This document shows, one piece after another, positions 25,501 through 32,987 of a DNA stretch of 38,488 bases. The DNA is taken from positions 1-38,488 of the forward strand of contig DINQ01000006.1 in NCBI GenBank assembly GCA_002426795.1. Reading direction: 5' to 3'. The position numbers and the translations under genes were made by a program. The notes under the pieces are model-generated. The model saw only the letters and a list, made by a program, of their open reading frames with translations, ran no database searches and was not told the DNA's origin. Each line of letters begins with the position of its first letter. Position 1 is the stretch's first letter. The stretch is from Bacteroidales bacterium UBA5536 (GTDB lineage: Bacteria > Bacteroidota > Bacteroidia > Bacteroidales > F082).

Positions 25501-25606
25501 AACTACCTGGTAGCACCCATTCAGCAAAGGCTGGACTTGCGTTTAGCATGCCTTTATGTGGTGTGCTAAATGCCATAGGGGTGCGTTTATCTACAAGTTG
25601 GCGGTA
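25501..25606 (+). other. Candidate left boundary of the cassette array (attI or degenerate attC)
   Basis: A bipartite inverted repeat has outer arms GCACCC (25513) / GGGTGC (25579) and inner 14-bp arms at 25539-25552 and 25560-25573 with three G-T pairs. It is followed by CTACAAG|TTGGCGGTA. The G|TT at 25597 is the crossover-type triplet, and the 10 bases GTTGGCGGTA are exactly complementary to the start of the first attC site (26979-26988). The stem-to-GTT spacing is longer than in the other two sites, so attI or a worn attC cannot be told apart. Confidence 0.4.
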
Positions 25607-25620
25607 ATTATAAAGAGACT

Positions 25621-25926
25621 ATGGAACTATCAGAAGATTTGAAAAAATTTATAGAAAATCAGAATTGGATTTTTGCAAAAACATATGCAAAGACTTGGCC
25701 TCACGAATACATCGTGCAAGAAAAAGTAGATAATGATTTATTTTTAAAACTTGCTAATCATATTGACATTTTCGGTTATGAAAATTATTTCTATAAAATG
25801 AAACAAATATATTTTGATTACAACGGATACACTTATTGGCATATGGAAAACATAATAAATCGATGTGTAGAAAAAGATACTTTTCATAGACGAAAACAAG
25901 ATGGAAGATTACCCGAAAATTCATAA
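25621..25926 (+). CDS. Small conserved protein (WxFAKTYAKTxPHEY motif)
   Basis: A 101-residue soluble protein with no signal peptide. The N-terminal stretch WIFAKTYAKTWPHEYIVQ, a central aromatic region (FGYENYFYKM, YFDYNGYTYWHM) and a C-terminal IINR are features I associate with a widespread family of small uncharacterised proteins of about this length; I cannot name a function. It starts 24 bp after the cassette crossover and ends 5 bp before the nuclease-like gene, so the two are translated from one cassette transcript. It could be a partner or immunity protein of that gene. Strongly AT-rich codon use. Confidence 0.75.
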   Translation: MELSEDLKKFIENQNWIFAKTYAKTWPHEYIVQEKVDNDLFLKLANHIDIFGYENYFYKMKQIYFDYNGYTYWHMENIINRCVEKDTFHRRKQDGRLPENS

Positions 25927-25931
25927 AAATT

Positions 25932-26999
25932 ATGCAATCATTATTAGGACAATTTTACAATAGAATTAAAGGTTCACAAGAAGATATTGCATCCGAAGGA
26001 TTGACTTATATTCTTCAAAACTCGCCTGAAAGTCGAAAAGTCATTAATCAAATAATAAAAAATAACACAGATTTGAATTTTCCCGATTTAGTTTTTCAAA
26101 CACAAGATATTGGTGAAAATAAAGAAAGACCAGATATTAGCGGAAAAGATGAAGACGGAAATGAAATTTTAATAATCGAAGCAAAGTTTTGGGCTTCATT
26201 AACAGATAACCAACCAAATCAATATTTAAAACGATTAAAAAATAATTCAGTTTTAATATTTTTAGTACCAAATTTACGAACAAGAACTGTTTTTGAAGAA
26301 GTTAAAAACAGAATGCTTAATGAATTTCAAAACATTGAATTTGATGTCGAAAATCTAAAACTTTTAATAAAAAAATCTAATACTCACGTAATTGTAAAAA
26401 GTTGGAACGAAATATTAAATTCTATAAAAATTAGAATTGAACAGACTAACAACATAAATTTATTATCCGATTTGAATCAAATCATTGGTTTATGTGATGT
26501 TATTGACAAAAATGCTTTTCAACCAATAACAGATGAGGATTTATCTCCAAAAATTCCCAAAAACATAAATTCATATTACGAGATTGTAGATAAAGTAGTT
26601 GATGAATTAAAAAACAGAGATTCAAATTTTTCAACAAAAGGATTAATTAGAACTGCACAACGATATGGTTATCACAGATACTTTTCTACTGATGATTTGA
26701 TTTTGAACTTTTCTTTAAAATTAGATTTATGGGAAAAATGTGCTGACACTCCATTTTGGTTTGGTATTACGCAAAAAGTAAATAACAAAGAAGTCCAAAA
26801 CGAAAGATTGAAAAAATTAATAGAAACGATTGCTATAAAGCAAAACTTAGTTTTTATTAATTATGCGAATAATTGCGGAACTTTTTTAGCTATAAAACCA
26901 AAATTATATGAAACAGAAGATGTTGTGATTAAAAATCTAACAAATACGATAGAATTGATTATTAAAGAAATAAATAACTACCGCCAACAATGGCTATAG
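25932..26999 (+). CDS. PD-(D/E)XK nuclease-like protein
   Basis: A 355-residue soluble protein. Helix ASEGLTYIL (about 20-28) is followed by a restriction-endonuclease-like core: RPDISG (Asp68), then ILIIEAKF with Glu83 and Lys85, giving the D...ExK metal site, then a QYLKRL helix and VLIFLVP strand. Residues about 190-355 form a separate mixed region (FSTKGLIRTAQRYGYHRYFS, PFWFGIT) of unknown fold. The architecture suggests a DNA- or RNA-cutting defence enzyme, but the target is unknown. Its last codons and stop (CGC CAA CAA TGG CTA TAG) run into the attC site, which fits cassette organisation. AT-rich codon use, unlike the neighbouring chromosome. Confidence 0.78.
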   Translation: MQSLLGQFYNRIKGSQEDIASEGLTYILQNSPESRKVINQIIKNNTDLNFPDLVFQTQDIGENKERPDISGKDEDGNEILIIEAKFWASLTDNQPNQYLKRLKNNSVLIFLVPNLRTRTVFEEVKNRMLNEFQNIEFDVENLKLLIKKSNTHVIVKSWNEILNSIKIRIEQTNNINLLSDLNQIIGLCDVIDKNAFQPITDEDLSPKIPKNINSYYEIVDKVVDELKNRDSNFSTKGLIRTAQRYGYHRYFSTDDLILNFSLKLDLWEKCADTPFWFGITQKVNNKEVQNERLKKLIETIAIKQNLVFINYANNCGTFLAIKPKLYETEDVVIKNLTNTIELIIKEINNYRQQWL

Positions 27000-27115
27000 G
27001 CAATGGCGGGTGAAGCTCGTATTCGAGCGTCGGATTCCCGCATCAACTTTCTCGTTCTGCCGAACGGAAAGTCGCACGCAATCCGCCACTGCCCATAGCC
27101 GAGACCGTTACCTGC
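26979..27115 (+). repeat. attC-like recombination site 1 (end of cassette A)
   Basis: The left simple end is TACCGCCAAC (26979-26988). The main stem arms are GGCTATAGGCAATGGCGG (26992-27009) and CCGCCACTGCCCATAGCC (27083-27100), matching at 16 of 18 with the other two able to form G-T pairs. The right crossover is G|TTACCTGC at 27107. The apical part holds two further hairpins, GCTCG-tatt-CGAGC (27015-27028) and ACTTTC-t-CGTTC...GAACG-GAAAGT (27046-27072). About 130 bp in all, within the known range of attC sizes. Confidence 0.8.
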
Positions 27116-30100
27116 AAGCACAACAGAAGAATAATGCATAGAAAATGACCGATTCCCGAAAAATTAAAATATTAGTATCATGTCCAGGTGATGTTACACC
27201 CGAAAAAGAACATATCAAGCGACTGTGTAAGGATTTTTCTGATGAAAACAGCGGTAATTCCAATATCTCATTTACTGTTTTGGACTGGAAAGATTTTGTT
27301 GGAATCTATGGGATTAGACCGCAGGAACAACTGAATGAATATTTTGGAGATTATGATGTTTATATTGGGATTTTATGGAAAAGGTTTGGCACTAAACCGG
27401 GATCGGAAAATTCTGATGGAAAAGAAAATGAGTCAGGTACGGAAGAAGAGTTTTATATAGCTATTGACAATTATGAAACTCAAGGAGCCCCAAAAATTGT
27501 ATTCTTTGTTAAAAACTACGATAGGGAAACTAAAAACAGATTAGAAACAGAACAACTATTGAAGGTTGATGAATTTGTTGAGCAACAAATTGAAACAAAT
27601 AACAACTATATCAATAAGTTTAAATCGGCTGATGAGTTTAATTCTAAAATTGTTCGATTATTAAAATCACTGGAAAATAAAGCCGATTATAACATTAAAG
27701 TAGAAGAAAAGGAAAGTTTAGTAACTGAGGAAACAAAAATCAAAATAGCTGATTTTAAGATAGAGTCAATAAAGCTTCCTAAAACCTATATAGAAAGAAG
27801 TACGTCACATTTTAAATTAGTTAAGGATAAACTTACTAACCCTCTTTTAGAGACTGAGCAACAGTCATTAGATCAATTGATGGTGTCAACTAAAAGAGTG
27901 GTTTTACTGGGTGATGCAGGATCAGGAAAATCTACGGAATTAAAAAACTTACATCACAGGTTGAGTCAAGGCGGGTCACCCTTTATTCCAATACTGCAAA
28001 AGTTCAATTCTTATACGCCAGATCTCGGCCTGGAGGGCTTTTTGCCAGATTTCTGGAAAGAAGTACCAAGCAATTTGTTACTAATAATCTGGGATGGGTT
28101 AGATGAGATCGAACCTAAAAATTTTAATACGGTTGTTAGGCAGATCAATACGTTTTCAGAAAAACACAAGGAGATAAGAATACTTATTTCCTGTCGCACG
28201 AATTTTTATGAATTGCCAATAAATAATTCAAACAGCACATTGCCGGGATTTGAACCATATCTCATCAACGACTTAAATCTAAAGGATGTAAAAGACTATT
28301 ATGATAGGAAATATTCCTCTACCAAATCAGATAATTTCATAAATGAAGTTTTTGATAATAACCTTAGTGACCTAATCACAAAGCCTTTTTTCTTGATGTT
28401 ATTGGCGGATCGATTTAATCAAGATCAAAGACTTCAATTAAACAGGGCGGAACTCTATGAGATGTTCTTGTTTAACCGAATCGAACTCGATCAGAATCAT
28501 TTTAAAACTACTGTTGATTTAAGAAGTAAAAAGCAAGAAATCATATTGCTGCTACAAAATGTAGCACTAAGCATGGAAATCTTGTCAAAAAATCAAATCA
28601 AAGAGTCAGAAATTTTATCATTAATTACAAGTGACGAATTTAATTCACTAAAATACTGTACAGCCTTTAAAAAGAAAAATGGTGAGGAAGATGTTTGGCA
28701 GTTTGAACATAATAATATTCAGGAGTTTCTTGCAGCCAAAGCTTTGTCTAATCTTGAATTTGATAAAGTGGTTCGGTTTATTGCTTTTGCACCAAACTAC
28801 GAAAAACTTATACCGAGTTGGGTTAATACCCTAGCATTTCTATTCAGTATTCTTGATCCTAAAAATGACCTATTTGAGAAGCTACTTCAATGGATGCTGA
28901 AAAACGAAAAAGAGGTCATAGTTAAGTTTGAACCTGATAAAGTTGCAGAAGACTTGAGAGTTCAAATATTCCAAGGAATATTTAACTATTATAAAACTCA
29001 TGACGTATGGATTAGTTCCAATAAGTTTAGTGATAGAGAACTGGCAAGGTTTGGTCAGTCAGACTCGAACTTACATTTCTTAATTGATGAAATTAAAAGC
29101 ACAGAGAATACGAGGACAGTTTATGTAAATGCTATCCGTTTAATAGGACATTTTCAAATCGAAGACAATGGTCTGAGGACAGAAATAGAAACCCTTTTAT
29201 TGGAACAAATTGATCGTAACATTAACGATCCAAACTTTATCCATACAGTCATATATTCACTTAAATGGGCTGGATTTACAGAAGCTAATACTATTGAAAA
29301 ACTAATGGAAAAAGTTGGTAGTCAAAAAAATCAATATATACGAGCTGCCATGTACGCGATTCTTTTAAAATCAGATGTATTGGAAGACTATGTAAATTAT
29401 TTAATAGAAGGGTATGAGTTAACAGATAAAAAAATAAGTGGTGAAAGAGATGATGTTTCTCTAATGGATGAAGGGTGGAATCTCAAAGAGTGTGTTAAAA
29501 GTATTAAAACCCCAAAGGGTATTAAAGAAATAGTTGAATATATATCAGAAAGTACACGGTTTGAATATGGATACGATTCAGGAAAGGTTATTGAGGCCAT
29601 TGTTACCAGTGCTGTAGGAGCATATGAGAAAGACACTTCTGTTTTTAATTCTCTTCTGAATTGGTTCAAAAAAGATATTCGAGGATTCAGGTTGGAAAAA
29701 ACCAACTTAGTTCTTCAATTCTTCAATCAAACAAATACAAGAGAGCAAGCATTCCATGAAATATGGATATCCAAAGAGGATGATAAAGAAAGGAATAAGT
29801 CGTTAGCAATAGTAAAACTTATAACTCCTGAATTGATGCAATTTGTTATTGATGAGTATTTAAACCGAAATCTTACAAACAAGGAACTTGAAGGAATCTA
29901 TTTTGACATGGGATGGGTAAATAATGAGAATCGAGATCTGTTTGAGAAGTTGATACTTGAAAAAACAGATTTCGTGATAAAGAAACCTGAACAGGTAGAC
30001 CATGAAGCTTTACGTAAAGAAAAGTTGAAAGTTGATTTCAATTTGCTCTTTAATCAACAAGCTTTTAAAGAAGCTACTATAGGAGTATTTGAAAAGGAAC

Positions 30101-31444
30101 AAAAAGAGGTACTCACCTTTGATGAACTGTTTGAGATGAGGAAGGAGAACAATAGATGGGTGGACATTGATGAGTATTACCCAAGTGTCGCTCTAAGGCT
30201 GTTAAGGGATTTTGTGAATAAAGGTCAATTCATTAGCAAAGAAAAAGTTATAAAGTGGTTTGAGGGAGAAACAAATGAAGAATGGTATAGAATCTCTCTT
30301 ATTTATAATTATCTCACAAACCATAAAGAACTGGAGATCAATTCTGATCAAAGGCAATGGATAGAGCAATGGTGTACTGCAAATGTATCGAAGGTGAATT
30401 TTAAGGAGGCTATTGAAGTACATGAAGATGGCAGAATCACCTTTAAGACAATGGCCATGTATATTTGGTATTTGTCAAAGAGGTTTAATATAGATCATCA
30501 GAAAGGAGTACTTCTTGACATGCTTTCTTTTGACTTCTTTGAAGGGAATGATTGGGTTGGAATAGAATACATTGTTTCTAAACTGGATCATAAAGATATA
30601 GTGGATAGAATGCTTGAGAATATTAAGGAGGGTATAGCAGATAGTTCAGTATTAAAAAATCATATAAAATACTTAGCTCAAAACAAGGTCAAAGAGAGTT
30701 ATCCATTCATACTGGATGAAATAATCAATTTGAAAAGAAGCGACTACCAAAGAAGAGAACTCTTAGACCTGTTTTTTGAATGTACTAAAGACACTGAAAG
30801 CATTAAAACAATTATCGATCAAGCGGACTCAATGATTAGATGGGCTATACTTGATAAACTAAAAGCCAATAATCAAGAATCATTTGTTGAAGACTATTTG
30901 CTAAAGATTCTTGAAAAGAGTGATGATAATGAAGAGATCGGGAAAGCTGCTGAAATACTTGTTAGTCTACAAAATATACAAGGTCTAAAAGCATATGTCG
31001 AGTGGATTAATAATAATGTTGAAAATGATGTTGACACAAGTCGTGTTATGTGTTTAAATAGCCTCAAGACTATAGAAGCTATCCCTTACTTAATTGAACT
31101 GCTTGAACTTAGTTATATAAGAGAAATCAAAGTAGATCGATTTGATAGATTCAACTCTCAGGTACTTGGAGCGTTTTATAATATTGCTCTTGTTTCAGAA
31201 GAAAATTTTAAGCAGGTTAAATCAAGTTTGCAAGAATTCATGAATGAGAAATCCTCACTGCACGAAAGTGTGAAATACATATTGCATACTTTAGAAAGAA
31301 TGGAAGAGCAATTTTACATGAATAATGCTCAATCTTTTACTATTAATCAAGTAAAAGAGAAACTTAAACTTATAGAAATATAAAGCCAGCAGGTAACAAA
31401 ACCTATACGCAATGCCCTTCGGGACACTGCGTATAGCCAAAACG
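27108..31444 (+). mobile_element. Integron gene cassette B (4.3 kb, single NLR-like gene)
   Basis: It runs from the crossover after G27107 to G31444. The opening GTTACCTGC (27107-27115) is the exact reverse complement of GCAGGTAAC (31389-31397), the start of attC site 2. A single gene fills it. Cassettes are usually 0.3-1.5 kb, so this one is exceptionally large. Confidence 0.8.
27145..31383 (+). CDS. DUF4062-NACHT-type STAND NTPase, predicted anti-phage protein
   Basis: A 1412-residue protein. Residues about 5-130 are DUF4062: ILVSCPGDVTPEKEHIK, VLDWKD, GIRPQEQLNEYFGDYDVYIGILWKRFGT, ESGTEEEF. This has been described by others as a divergent TIR-like domain. Next is a NACHT/STAND NTPase (about 215-560) with Walker A GDAGSGKST (256-264), Walker B IIWDGLDEI (Asp317, Asp320, Glu321), sensor Arg351 in ISCRTNFYE, and the NACHT-end motif FEHNNIQEFLAA (520-531). 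Residues about 600-1400 are helical and lack catalytic motifs, probably a HEAT/TPR-like sensor. Bacterial NACHT and Avs proteins of this plan detect phage proteins and then switch on an N-terminal effector. No membrane segments. The trigger and the effector reaction are unknown. Confidence 0.88.
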   Translation: MTDSRKIKILVSCPGDVTPEKEHIKRLCKDFSDENSGNSNISFTVLDWKDFVGIYGIRPQEQLNEYFGDYDVYIGILWKRFGTKPGSENSDGKENESGTEEEFYIAIDNYETQGAPKIVFFVKNYDRETKNRLETEQLLKVDEFVEQQIETNNNYINKFKSADEFNSKIVRLLKSLENKADYNIKVEEKESLVTEETKIKIADFKIESIKLPKTYIERSTSHFKLVKDKLTNPLLETEQQSLDQLMVSTKRVVLLGDAGSGKSTELKNLHHRLSQGGSPFIPILQKFNSYTPDLGLEGFLPDFWKEVPSNLLLIIWDGLDEIEPKNFNTVVRQINTFSEKHKEIRILISCRTNFYELPINNSNSTLPGFEPYLINDLNLKDVKDYYDRKYSSTKSDNFINEVFDNNLSDLITKPFFLMLLADRFNQDQRLQLNRAELYEMFLFNRIELDQNHFKTTVDLRSKKQEIILLLQNVALSMEILSKNQIKESEILSLITSDEFNSLKYCTAFKKKNGEEDVWQFEHNNIQEFLAAKALSNLEFDKVVRFIAFAPNYEKLIPSWVNTLAFLFSILDPKNDLFEKLLQWMLKNEKEVIVKFEPDKVAEDLRVQIFQGIFNYYKTHDVWISSNKFSDRELARFGQSDSNLHFLIDEIKSTENTRTVYVNAIRLIGHFQIEDNGLRTEIETLLLEQIDRNINDPNFIHTVIYSLKWAGFTEANTIEKLMEKVGSQKNQYIRAAMYAILLKSDVLEDYVNYLIEGYELTDKKISGERDDVSLMDEGWNLKECVKSIKTPKGIKEIVEYISESTRFEYGYDSGKVIEAIVTSAVGAYEKDTSVFNSLLNWFKKDIRGFRLEKTNLVLQFFNQTNTREQAFHEIWISKEDDKERNKSLAIVKLITPELMQFVIDEYLNRNLTNKELEGIYFDMGWVNNENRDLFEKLILEKTDFVIKKPEQVDHEALRKEKLKVDFNLLFNQQAFKEATIGVFEKEQKEVLTFDELFEMRKENNRWVDIDEYYPSVALRLLRDFVNKGQFISKEKVIKWFEGETNEEWYRISLIYNYLTNHKELEINSDQRQWIEQWCTANVSKVNFKEAIEVHEDGRITFKTMAMYIWYLSKRFNIDHQKGVLLDMLSFDFFEGNDWVGIEYIVSKLDHKDIVDRMLENIKEGIADSSVLKNHIKYLAQNKVKESYPFILDEIINLKRSDYQRRELLDLFFECTKDTESIKTIIDQADSMIRWAILDKLKANNQESFVEDYLLKILEKSDDNEEIGKAAEILVSLQNIQGLKAYVEWINNNVENDVDTSRVMCLNSLKTIEAIPYLIELLELSYIREIKVDRFDRFNSQVLGAFYNIALVSEENFKQVKSSLQEFMNEKSSLHESVKYILHTLERMEEQFYMNNAQSFTINQVKEKLKLIEI

Positions 31445-31453
31445 TTGTAGCCA
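31389..31453 (+). repeat. attC-like recombination site 2 (end of cassette B)
   Basis: The left end is GCAGGTAAC. The stem is CTATACGCA (31403-31411) / TGCGTATAG (31428-31436) with one A-C mismatch, TG/CA, then CCC-ttc-GGG and a single unpaired A at 31424. The right spacer CCAAAAC leads to the crossover G|TTGTAGCCA at 31444. A short classical attC of about 60 bp with an extrahelical base on one arm, the feature that sets strand choice in known sites. Confidence 0.85.
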
Positions 31454-31463
31454 ATTTTAAAAA

Positions 31464-31919
31464 ATGAAATACTTAATCATTCCATATATTGCTCTCGGAT
31501 TCGTATTGTCTTTAGCAATTGGAATTGAATACAATTGCGATGGACAAGAAATGTTCCCGACTTTCTTCGGAAGCCCATTTGTATTTAAGAAAGAATCTTT
31601 GGGAAGCTCAATGGAATTCTATTATAGTATTTCGGGCCTGATATTGAATGTTCTGACATGGAGTTTAGTTCTGTTCGTTATAGATATGACCGTGAAACCA
31701 CTGATTCAAGGTTTTAGAAAAAAGAAGTTGGTAAGCATTTCATACAAAGTAATAATCGGTGCTATGATTGCCTTCACTACTTTAAATATAGCAGTTGACT
31801 CTGTCATGATTGGACGTGGATTTGAAGAAGGATTGAATTATTGGTATTTGAACATGGACAAGGACGCTAAAGATTGGGGAATGAATTGTAAAGGAAAATT
31901 AATAATATTTAAGAAATAG
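31464..31919 (+). CDS. Hypothetical membrane protein
   Basis: A 151-residue protein with three likely membrane segments (about 3-21, 53-73, 94-112). A short Cys-containing loop (YNCDGQEMFPTFFG) follows the first. A positively charged stretch (GFRKKKL) lies after the second. The tail NYWYLNMDKDAKDWGMNCKGKL is soluble. I do not recognise the family. It starts 19 bp after the cassette crossover, the usual position for the first gene of a cassette. AT-rich. Confidence 0.7.
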   Translation: MKYLIIPYIALGFVLSLAIGIEYNCDGQEMFPTFFGSPFVFKKESLGSSMEFYYSISGLILNVLTWSLVLFVIDMTVKPLIQGFRKKKLVSISYKVIIGAMIAFTTLNIAVDSVMIGRGFEEGLNYWYLNMDKDAKDWGMNCKGKLIIFKK

Positions 31920-31933
31920 TAAAACGGACACAA

Positions 31934-32068
31934 ATGGATATAAAAGAAATAAATAAAACAGTTGAACAATTTGACGGACTTGCAATGAGAAACGATAAAG
32001 CATTGGCAAAGACTGTTCTTAAAGTATTGAAGTTTGATAATCATTCAATTACGGTAATATTAAAATAA
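31934..32068 (+). CDS. Very small hypothetical protein (44 residues)
   Basis: An ATG frame MDIKEINKTVEQFDGLAM... of 44 codons lies between the two membrane-protein genes. It starts 14 bp after the first and ends 1 bp before the ATG of the second. The composition (K, E, N, hydrophobic heptads) is protein-like and the tight packing suggests it is real, or that it is the 5' remnant of a longer gene. No known family. Confidence 0.4.
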   Translation: MDIKEINKTVEQFDGLAMRNDKALAKTVLKVLKFDNHSITVILK

Positions 32069-32069
32069 T

Positions 32070-32534
32070 ATGGGCCCAGAAGTTCCAATAATAATATTAA
32101 TCCTTGCTGTGCCGATTTACTTTTTTTCAAAGTGGATTCTAAAGAAATTGAATATAGGAAATGAAAAGAACAGAAAATATTTTGCGGTTTTACCAACAAT
32201 AGTTTTAAGTCCATTAGTTTACGTTGCAGCAATCGTAATATGGATTGTTTCAATGACGTACTACCCATCAAAAGACTTTGATAAACAGGAATGGAAATCA
32301 AATATCGAAGAAAGATATCAAATGTCTGAAGATATTATTGATAGTGAAATTTTAATTGGGAAGTCAAAACAGGAAGTAATAGAACTTTTAGGAACTGAAT
32401 ATTGGTCAAATGGAGAAGACAATATTTCATACTATTTAGGATTTGTTCCAGGAATTGCAAATATTGACCCTGACGTCTTAGATATTTATTTTGAAAATGG
32501 AAGAGTAATTAAAATAAGTCAACACGGGACATAA
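32070..32534 (+). CDS. Hypothetical membrane protein with BamE/SmpA-like C-terminal domain
   Basis: A 154-residue protein with two N-terminal membrane segments (about 5-24 and 40-63). A soluble C-terminal part (about 72-154) reads SEILIGKSKQEVIELLGTEYW, YYLGFVPG and LDIYFENGRVIKIS. The 'G(K/M)S(K/R)xEVxxLLG' turn and the closing strand resemble the small BamE/SmpA-like fold often found in Bacteroidota lipid- or membrane-attached proteins; this is a pattern-level match only. Last gene of cassette C, 6 bp before the attC-like site. Confidence 0.68.
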   Translation: MGPEVPIIILILAVPIYFFSKWILKKLNIGNEKNRKYFAVLPTIVLSPLVYVAAIVIWIVSMTYYPSKDFDKQEWKSNIEERYQMSEDIIDSEILIGKSKQEVIELLGTEYWSNGEDNISYYLGFVPGIANIDPDVLDIYFENGRVIKISQHGT

Positions 32535-32540
32535 AAAAAC

Positions 32541-32605
32541 TGGCTACAATAACTAAGCATTCTGACCGGACGCAGTCCGATGTCTGAATGCAGTGCTGAC
32601 GATTG
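32541..32605 (+). repeat. attC-like site 3 with altered core triplets (end of cassette C)
   Basis: The left end TGGCTACAAT should read TGGCTACAAC. The stem is GCATTC (32557-32562) / GAATGC (32586-32591), a T-T mismatch, GAC/GTC, then CGGAC-gca-GTCCG, with AT (32580-32581) bulged on one side. The right end has GACG|ATTGAT instead of G|TT. The fold is a textbook attC with extrahelical bases, but both crossover triplets carry one substitution, so the site may be inactive. Confidence 0.65.
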
Positions 32606-32918
32606 ATCCTCGTGAGCGAAGCGAAACGGGAAACCTGACAGCATATGGGGAATGATAGGAAAAGCTTGTTTTGTTTTTGAATGAAAAGACGATAGATTGT
32701 GTTGAAAGAAAGCAGTGAGTCGTTCAATCCAGCAATGGGACAAAGAAAAAAAGAACAGGTTTTAGCAAAAAATCCAGGAAACCTTCATTTGATGCAAAGC
32801 AATCCACTTCATCAGGCAGATGTACAAAAAATGAAGCAGGGATAGAAAGCCGTTGAATGAAAGTTGAAAGCGGCAGGCGACGGGTTTTGACGATGGCCGG
32901 GAAAATCAGCTCACTTTT
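32606..32918. other. Gene-free stretch after the cassette array
   Basis: About 310 bp without a convincing gene. Short frames on the minus strand (for example the one reaching into the BspA-like gene) have no recognisable composition or motif. Base composition here rises back toward the chromosomal level, consistent with the end of the cassette array near 32600. Confidence 0.5.
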
Positions 32919-32950
32919 TTTGATTTTTGACAGACTATGTTGTAACTTTA
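32919..32950 (+). promoter_or_regulatory. Candidate promoter of the BspA-like gene
   Basis: TTTG at 32919-32922, a 20-bp spacer and TAACTTTA at 32943-32950 fit the Bacteroidota consensus except for the last base. The ATG follows 37 bp later. Confidence 0.5.
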
Positions 32951-32987
32951 CGCTGCAACAAAATTTGAACCAAAATCCCCCTCCGCT

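Larger units (their letters stand above)
25598..27107 (+). mobile_element. Integron gene cassette A (two genes)
   Basis: The boundaries run from the TTGGCGG following the crossover G at 25597 to the crossover G at 27107. The first ten bases around the left crossover (GTTGGCGGTA) are the exact reverse complement of the R''-like end TACCGCCAAC at 26979-26988. In integron cassettes those two sequences are the two halves of one attC that was split on insertion, so the match is strong evidence. It carries two genes on the plus strand. Base composition is far more AT-rich than the flanking chromosome. Confidence 0.8.
31445..32601 (+). mobile_element. Integron gene cassette C (small membrane proteins)
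   Basis: It begins TTGTAGCCA (31445-31453). The exact reverse complement TGGCTACAA is found at 32541-32549, opening a third attC-like stem, so the cassette ends at about G32601. The three possible genes inside are all on the plus strand. The right-hand crossover is degenerate (see attC site 3), so the end is approximate. Confidence 0.72.

Noticed and set aside
25085..25576. Minus-strand 163-codon frame upstream of the cassettes
   Set aside because: Begins inside the array-boundary hairpin, has a Phe/Leu-rich composition without a recognisable domain, and its end conflicts with the heptad pseudogene frame.
26980..27113. Plain rho-independent terminator after the nuclease gene
   Set aside because: There is no T-run after the palindrome, and the complementarity of its ends with the cassette starts is explained only by an attC site.
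31403..31436. Terminator after the NACHT gene
   Set aside because: The stem is followed by CCAAAACGTTG, not by a T-run; the geometry and end matches fit attC.
25621..32534. Insertion sequence or prophage carrying the AT-rich genes
   Set aside because: No transposase, recombinase, terminal inverted repeats with target duplication, or phage structural gene is present; the boundaries match cassette crossovers instead.
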